The notes beneath the pieces were generated by a model that did no database searches, had not been told where the DNA came from, and saw nothing but the letters and a program-made list of their open reading frames with translations. From Laetiporus sulphureus 93-53 (taxonomy: Eukaryota; Basidiomycota; Agaricomycetes; Polyporales; Laetiporaceae): DNA of 64,000 nucleotides. Within the stretch, counting starts at the first letter, position 1. Every line of letters starts with the position of its first letter. Shown here one piece after another: positions 59,295 through 64,000 of this stretch. A program made the position numbers and the translations under genes. The stretch lies in assembly GCF_001632365.1 (NCBI RefSeq), contig NW_024468572.1, positions 90,655 through 154,654 on the forward strand. Direction: 5' to 3'.

Positions 59295-61320
59295 TATTTT
59301 TTATTTTTTTTTGGCATTTATTTCTATCTCACGCCATGTGCAGCGTTTAAAGGGAGGGTGTACAGGCATGGGCGTACACTACGGTGCAGCGCATCTCAGG
59401 GTATGTATGAAGAAGGGACAAAAGGCAAAGCGGTGGGGCCGTGGGTGTAGCAGTCAGCCCAGGTCAAAAGGCGTGGAGCTCGCAGAGGTAAAAGCTGGAG
59501 TGGTCGCGATGAAAAATGTGAGACAATCCAAGCCCTCGGGGTGTTTCCATAGGTGGCGGAGGTGGGTGCGTGAGGGAGTGGCGGTGCCGAATAGTGTATG
59601 CCGGGCATCATCATGCAGCGGGCAGCTAAGTAGTGTGTGGGTGCGTGAGTTAAGGAGCACAGGGTTGCAAATGCACCCACGAAAACTTCGGTGGTAACGT
59701 GAATTGAAGAAAGTGCCGATGTGGCCATGGCTGACGACAGCCTGGACAAAGCGGCCATTGGTGTTTCGAGAATAAACTCCGAAGCAGAAAACGGAATGAA
59801 GAGTGGTGGAAGGGGCCCAGGGCCAGGCTTCACGCAAAGCAGTGGGTCGATCAGTAGCCATGTATTCCACCTGCCAGAAGGAGGTCACTCGCTCGCGCGC
59901 CCACCGCTGCACCCATGCAATTGTGGAGCAGATGCTTTCAGGTTGGGACACAGCCATCCGGGCGAGGTGGTCGGCCACTTCGTTACCCAGTACACCGCGG
60001 TGACCAGGTACCCAAACCAGCGTTATTTTTAAATTAGGGAAATTGCCCATGAGCGGCGTGAGATGGCGACGAAAGGTGACGGAGAAAGGCTGCCCCGGGT
60101 GGGGGCTCAAAGAAAAAAGGAAAGATAGGGCTGTGTGGTTGTCTGCACAGATGTAGATGGTGGAAATGTTGGGGTAGGCATTAAGAAAGCTTCGAAAATA
60201 AGAGGACACGGTCGTGATGGCAAAGAGCTCTGCGTCAAAGACCTCAGCTCGATGCCCCATTCCCCATGCTCATTGAAACTTTAGAGCAGAATGATGGTAG
60301 ATGCACACACCTGCTCCTGCTGCATGATGATGAGGGGCTGGTAGCGGGTGAGAGGTTTGGAAGCTGTCGGTGAACACCCAGAGGGCTGTAAGGTCTGAGA
60401 AATGAGTGGATAAAAGAGGGTTTAGAAAGGAGTCTACATGATGAGTTGAGGCTTCCTTGGTGGAAGCCGGAATGAGCGAGGTGACTCGCGTTCTCCACGG
60501 GTGTGGCAGCTGCCATGGCGGTTGGAGGAATGGGTTGGTGCACATGGAGTCTCATGGTAACTCCTCTTCCAGAGCAGTGATCGCAGTGTGCTTGGCGTAG
60601 TGGTGGTGTATGGACGGATTCAAGAGAGTGAACTGGGGTGGGTATAGGTGGACCTGGTCACTCATGCAGGTGGTGACGGGGTGATGCTGAGGGAGGGTGA
60701 GAAGTCATGCGATGGTGAGATTGGAGAGTTGTTGTAGCTGCTGCTTCATCAGGAGTATGCTGGTGATGAGGTTCAGGGTGACCTGTGGAGTGGACTTCCA
60801 CGTGCCGAGGAACCACTGCAGCACCATGGTTTGGACACGTTCGAGCAGGTGGAATAGGGCCCTCAGTGCACGGGGATTGTACCAGATGGGGCTGCCAAAG
60901 GTGAGCACTGGCAAAACAGTAGAGAGGTAAAGGAGGCAGGCTTGAGTGACAGAAATTCCGTGCTGGGTGTTCGCAAGCTGGTGCAGTGCAATGACCCAGG
61001 ATTGCGCAGGCACTGCCATGACTCGAATGTGATGCTCGAATGATAGGGTACGGTCAAGCCAGAGGCTAAGCCACCGGAGGTAGGGCTTCGGCTCAAGGCG
61101 CTCTTGGCGACAGTTCTACTGAAAAGTTAAGGGAGGGTTAGAGGATAAGCCTGCAGCAGACGGGCAGAAATGAATGAGCTCAGTTTTGGACATGCCGATG
61201 GTAAGGCCGAGCATGCCAAGGGAATCAGAGATGATGGGCAGGGTGTCCCGTAAAAGGGTAACATTGTGCCATAGCGAGGGGGAAATAATAAGGAGGGTGA
61301 AGTCGTCTACGTATCCCACG
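59295..61320 (-). mobile_element. 5'-truncated non-LTR retrotransposon (LINE) with RT end and RNase H
   Basis: All recognisable pieces are in one minus-strand reading frame. The reverse-transcriptase palm motif is GYVDDFTLLI (61319-61290), i.e. the element starts inside the RT domain. It runs on through the RT thumb and connection (PVLTFGSPIWY, QTMVLQWFLG) to an RNase H domain at 60260-59800: EVFDAELFAI, YICADNHTAL and VWVPGHRGVLGNEVADHLA, with the D-E-D-type acidic residues and the HxGxxGNExAD signature. The C-terminus contains a Cys/His-bearing tail (CICNPVLLNS...HTLLSCPLH, typical of RNase H-LINE ORF2). An A-tail (T-run on the plus strand, 59295-59312) marks the 3' end. Four in-frame stops make it dead: TAG 61118-61116, and TGA at 60707-60705, 60554-60552 and 60272-60270. 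The 5' truncation is the usual outcome of target-primed insertion. Confidence 0.85.
59454..60260 (-). pseudogene. LINE RNase H and C-terminal domain, longest open segment
   Basis: 268 codons without a stop, downstream of the last TGA (60272-60270). It holds the complete RNase H domain (MGHRAEVFDAELFA to VADHLARMA) and the C-terminal tail of the LINE ORF2. RNase H removes the RNA strand of the RNA-DNA hybrid during reverse transcription. It is not a free-standing gene: the frame continues upstream past the stop. Confidence 0.8.
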
Positions 61321-62035
61321 TATCACAAACTTAGGACGCAGAGTGCCGACTAAGCCTACGACCTTACGATCAAACACTTACTGACTGTTATCGAAGTAAG
61401 GATGGACACAAAGATGATCAAGGTAAAGCAGCGACTTGCAAGTGGTCGCTGGTGACACTATATGGATAGACGTAGCAGAGATGAGAATAAGTCTGGGGGA
61501 CTTATGCGTCTCAGAGCTCTGGCTTATATACATGAGCGGAGGGACCCTTGGTACCCTGATACCCCAGAACCGCTAGCTAATGGACATTGTCTGATTGGTT
61601 ACCACTACCTGTCAGACTACATGTGTCATGTATGCTGAATCTTCGAACTACTTAGTAAGACCATGGGAATGGTATTGCCTGTAATGGCTACATCTCCGGT
61701 GGTGTGGTATCTATCTACCTCGTGTATGTGAACTAATATCCCCTTAAGGACATATCTCCGGTGGCGTGTATCCCCTTCGTTGGATTCTTCCGGAGTCCGA
61801 CCGTTGCTTCTAGGTGGGATGATATTACTATATAAGTTAGGCTTACCTAATACCAGCGCTACTTGTCACATGTGTGGATATCACGTGATATGTCACGTGA
61901 CTAGACCTGGACCTTCGGGGCGTCTAGGACTGTTAGTACTTCGCGTACCGGTTCGTTCCTTTCTGAACAGCCTAGCGCTGATGTCAAGTGATGTCTTGGT
62001 CACGTGCAGAGGTGAAAACGTGAAAATCTGTGACA
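61321..62035 (-). repeat. Putative 3' LTR of the Ty3/gypsy element (left end not defined)
   Basis: Non-coding DNA downstream of the pol frame. On the minus strand a purine run (aaggggggg, 62038-62048) is followed by TGTCACAG at 62035, the expected order of polypurine tract and LTR start. The other end cannot be fixed: no good CA/TG terminus is seen before the LINE begins at 61320, so the LTR may be truncated by, or abut, the LINE. Inside are a palindromic tatata box region (61831-61836), a twice-repeated atctccggtgg-cgtg motif (61692 and 61754) and three CACGTG cores. Confidence 0.5.
61882..62006. promoter_or_regulatory. Cluster of three CACGTG motifs in the putative LTR
   Basis: CACGTG occurs at 61882-61887, 61894-61899 and 62001-62006, the first two only 6 bp apart. 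CACGTG is the core E-box bound by bHLH factors in fungi. Such clusters in LTRs often serve as element promoters, but activity is not shown here. Confidence 0.4.
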
Positions 62036-62047
62036 GTACCCCCCCTT

Positions 62048-64000
62048 CTAGACAGTTCGTCCCGAATCTGGCTTTTTTCGTGGTTTCTGGAAGTAATTAT
62101 CGCCTGTTGAACCAAATCCACGGTGACCTCGGGCTGAGGGTTTGAGGTAATCAACTAGTGAAACGACAGGAGTGATAATACGTTCAATGATAAGTTGAGC
62201 AACTCGATCGCCCAAATTGACTGTGAAGTCATCATTTGTATTATTGATTAGCAAAATCTTGATTTCGCCTGTGTATCCCCTGTCGATAACACCAGCACCT
62301 ACGTCGATGCCTTTGACAGCTAACCCACTTCGTGGTGCAATTCGACCATAGGTCCCTCGAGGTGTTGTAAAGTGAAGTCCTGTGGATACCAATCCTCTTG
62401 AGTGTGCTCAGATGGTTGTTGGTTCTGATGCGGCTAAGTCCATTCCAGCATCGTCTTCATGAGCATATTTTGGTGCGTGTGCATTTGGATTGTCTAATGT
62501 AATTTGAAGATCTCTAAAATGATCCCAATCATCTCTATCCTGATCATATATCTGAATGGTATCAGTGGCGGGGTCATAGACTTGACCTGTTCTCCTGTGT
62601 AGAAAGACGCCATCGACCGGAGTCGTATCAATGAGAGATATTGGTTGAGGTGCGTCAGGATATTTTCTATGAAATTCCTTGATGAGACGCGGAGATTTCT
62701 TCAAATTTGCTGCGGGTTCCCAAGTTTCTTCGGCTTTAGAATAACCCTTCCAATGCACCAAATATTGAAGTTTGCCATGAATGACACGAGAGTCGACTAT
62801 GTATTCGACTTCCCATTCTTCGCCAGTCTTCTTCTTGATAGGAGGACGGGGTCTGAGAGTGCGTTCTGGTATTTCATCTTTGTGGTAGAGCGTGAGCTTG
62901 GACGCATGAAAAACTGGATGAACGCCGTATTGTCGCAGCATTTTGAGTCTATATGTGACTGGTCCTAGTTTTTCTACGATTTCGAAGGGTCCATCTCTCC
63001 GTTGTGCCAATTTGGCTCCCGATGTCTGCCAATCCTTAGTGGAGAGTAATACTTGATCTCCAACTTTGAAAGGTGCGGGTCGTACGGATTGATCGTAGTA
63101 CCACTTCATGTGCTCAGCTGCCAATAGAATGGCTGCTTTTGCTTGCTCTTGCGCTTCTACTCGTGCCTGCATTATGGAATCTAGCGTATTATGTTTTATG
63201 GGGTCCATTATTGTTGGTTCTGCACGTGGGTGTCTACCGTATTCGACAAAGAATGGTGAATTCTTAGTGGTTTCAGAAGCCTGATTGTTATAGGCGAATT
63301 CGGCAGTTGGAAGTAAAGTACTCCAATCTTCCACGCGTTTATCGGTATAAATACGAAGATATTGCTCTAGCGACTGATTTGTTCTTTCAGTTTGACCATC
63401 GGTCTCCGGATGATATGCCGATGACATTGTGGATTGTATTCCAAGGAGTTTGCATACTTCCTGGAATAATGCGCTTGCAAACTGAGTACCTCTATCCGAG
63501 ATAATCTGTCTCGGAAGACCATGCTGTGTCCATACCCTCTCATAGAAGGTACGAGCAAGGTCTGACGATGAGAACTCATTGGTGATTGCAAAGAAATGCG
63601 CTCGTTTGGTCAAACGATCGACAACTACCATAATTGCGTTGAATCCATGAGATTCTGGTAATTGAGTGATTAAGTCGACAGAGACAATTTTCCAAGGTTC
63701 TGTTGGAACCTCATTTGGCTGTAATTCTCCGTATTTTGGCTGATTGATGTTCTTGTTGCATTGACAAAGGTCGCAAGAACCAACATACTTTTTGACGTAA
63801 GTGGACATTCCCGGCCACCAGTAATTACGAGATAACATCTCATATGTCTTCCATCTTCCAGGATGACCTGCACTGGCAGCTTCATGATGACGCTGAACGA
63901 TTTCTCGTCTAAGTGATTCCTTATTATCTGCTTTCGGCACATAGATTTTGCCTCGGTATAATAATATCCCACTTTCAAAGTTCCAGTCTTCGAGTCCTTT
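62048..64000 (-). CDS. Ty3/gypsy chromodomain integrase with a C-terminal dUTPase domain (partial; runs off the right edge)
   Basis: Frame open from the window edge (64000) to a TGA at 62410-62408, then on in the same frame to a TAG at 62050-62048. Order: zinc-binding HHCC (HHEAASAGH...CDLCQ), integrase core DDE ([35 protein letters not shown]), the GPY/F-like [12 protein letters not shown]...[16 protein letters not shown], and a chromodomain ([21 protein letters not shown]...TWEP). A linker follows, then a trimeric-type dUTPase: motif 1 AGMDLAAS, [TGA], motif 2 [10 protein letters not shown], motif 3 [12 protein letters not shown], motif 4 [10 protein letters not shown] and motif 5 [10 protein letters not shown]. 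The integrase inserts the cDNA, and the chromodomain is thought to steer it to heterochromatin. dUTPase would hydrolyse dUTP and keep uracil out of new cDNA. The RT part lies beyond the window. One stop suggests recent inactivation. Confidence 0.88.

Overview
The window looks like nuclear DNA of a filamentous basidiomycete, probably an Agaricomycete and perhaps a polypore (an inference from gene content, not tested by search). Genes are split by many short introns (about 47-64 bp, GT...AG with rare GC...AG). Protein families are typical of these fungi: large F-box/LRR-like proteins, a chromodomain Ty3/gypsy element, a GH71 alpha-1,3-glucanase, a Cdc12-type septin, Prp43 and an isoprenylcysteine methyltransferase-like protein. 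No bacterial-type operons, CRISPR arrays or convincing tRNA/rRNA genes were seen.

Layout, left to right. 0.6-2.6 kb (-): a drug-efflux-type MFS transporter broken by one in-frame TAG. 4.2-8.9 kb (-): a large Rho guanine-nucleotide exchange factor (DH-PH). 9.5-11.2 kb (+): an F-box protein. 11.8-14.0 kb (-): a decayed cytochrome P450. 14.0-27.5 kb: three tandem F-box paralogues (15.0, 19.1 and 25.7 kb, +). Each is preceded by the same two-part upstream module. A relic C2H2 zinc-finger gene lies between copies 2 and 3, and a roughly 2.8-kb insertion splits the module of copy 3. 29.2-31.4 kb (-): an eight-exon AAAP-type amino-acid transporter. 31.4-36.9 kb: gene-poor, with one F-box relic. 37-48.4 kb: an acidic protein, a small secreted protein, a C2H2 zinc-finger protein, a Ser/Thr-rich single-pass membrane protein and an ICMT-like methyltransferase.

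48.7-58.3 kb: a degenerate copy of PRP43 (-), the septin CDC12 (+), a broken GH71 glucanase (+) and the intact ten-exon PRP43 (-). The pseudo-copy and the intact PRP43 are in the same orientation on either side of the septin and the glucanase.

58.5-64 kb is a transposon nest: a 625-bp foldback element just upstream of PRP43, a 5'-truncated LINE (RT and RNase H, all visible stops explicable by C-to-T changes), and the 3' end of a chromodomain Ty3/gypsy element. The pol frame of that element continues, past one TGA, into a complete five-motif dUTPase domain; this integrase-chromodomain-dUTPase arrangement is the most unusual feature of the window.

Housekeeping genes (PRP43, CDC12, RhoGEF, transporter) are intact in my splice models. 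The lineage-specific genes (MFS, P450, GH71, zinc finger, one F-box) show stops, frameshifts or deletions, which gives a picture of accessory-gene turnover beside conserved genes. All exon models are hand-built from splice consensus and protein-family fit.
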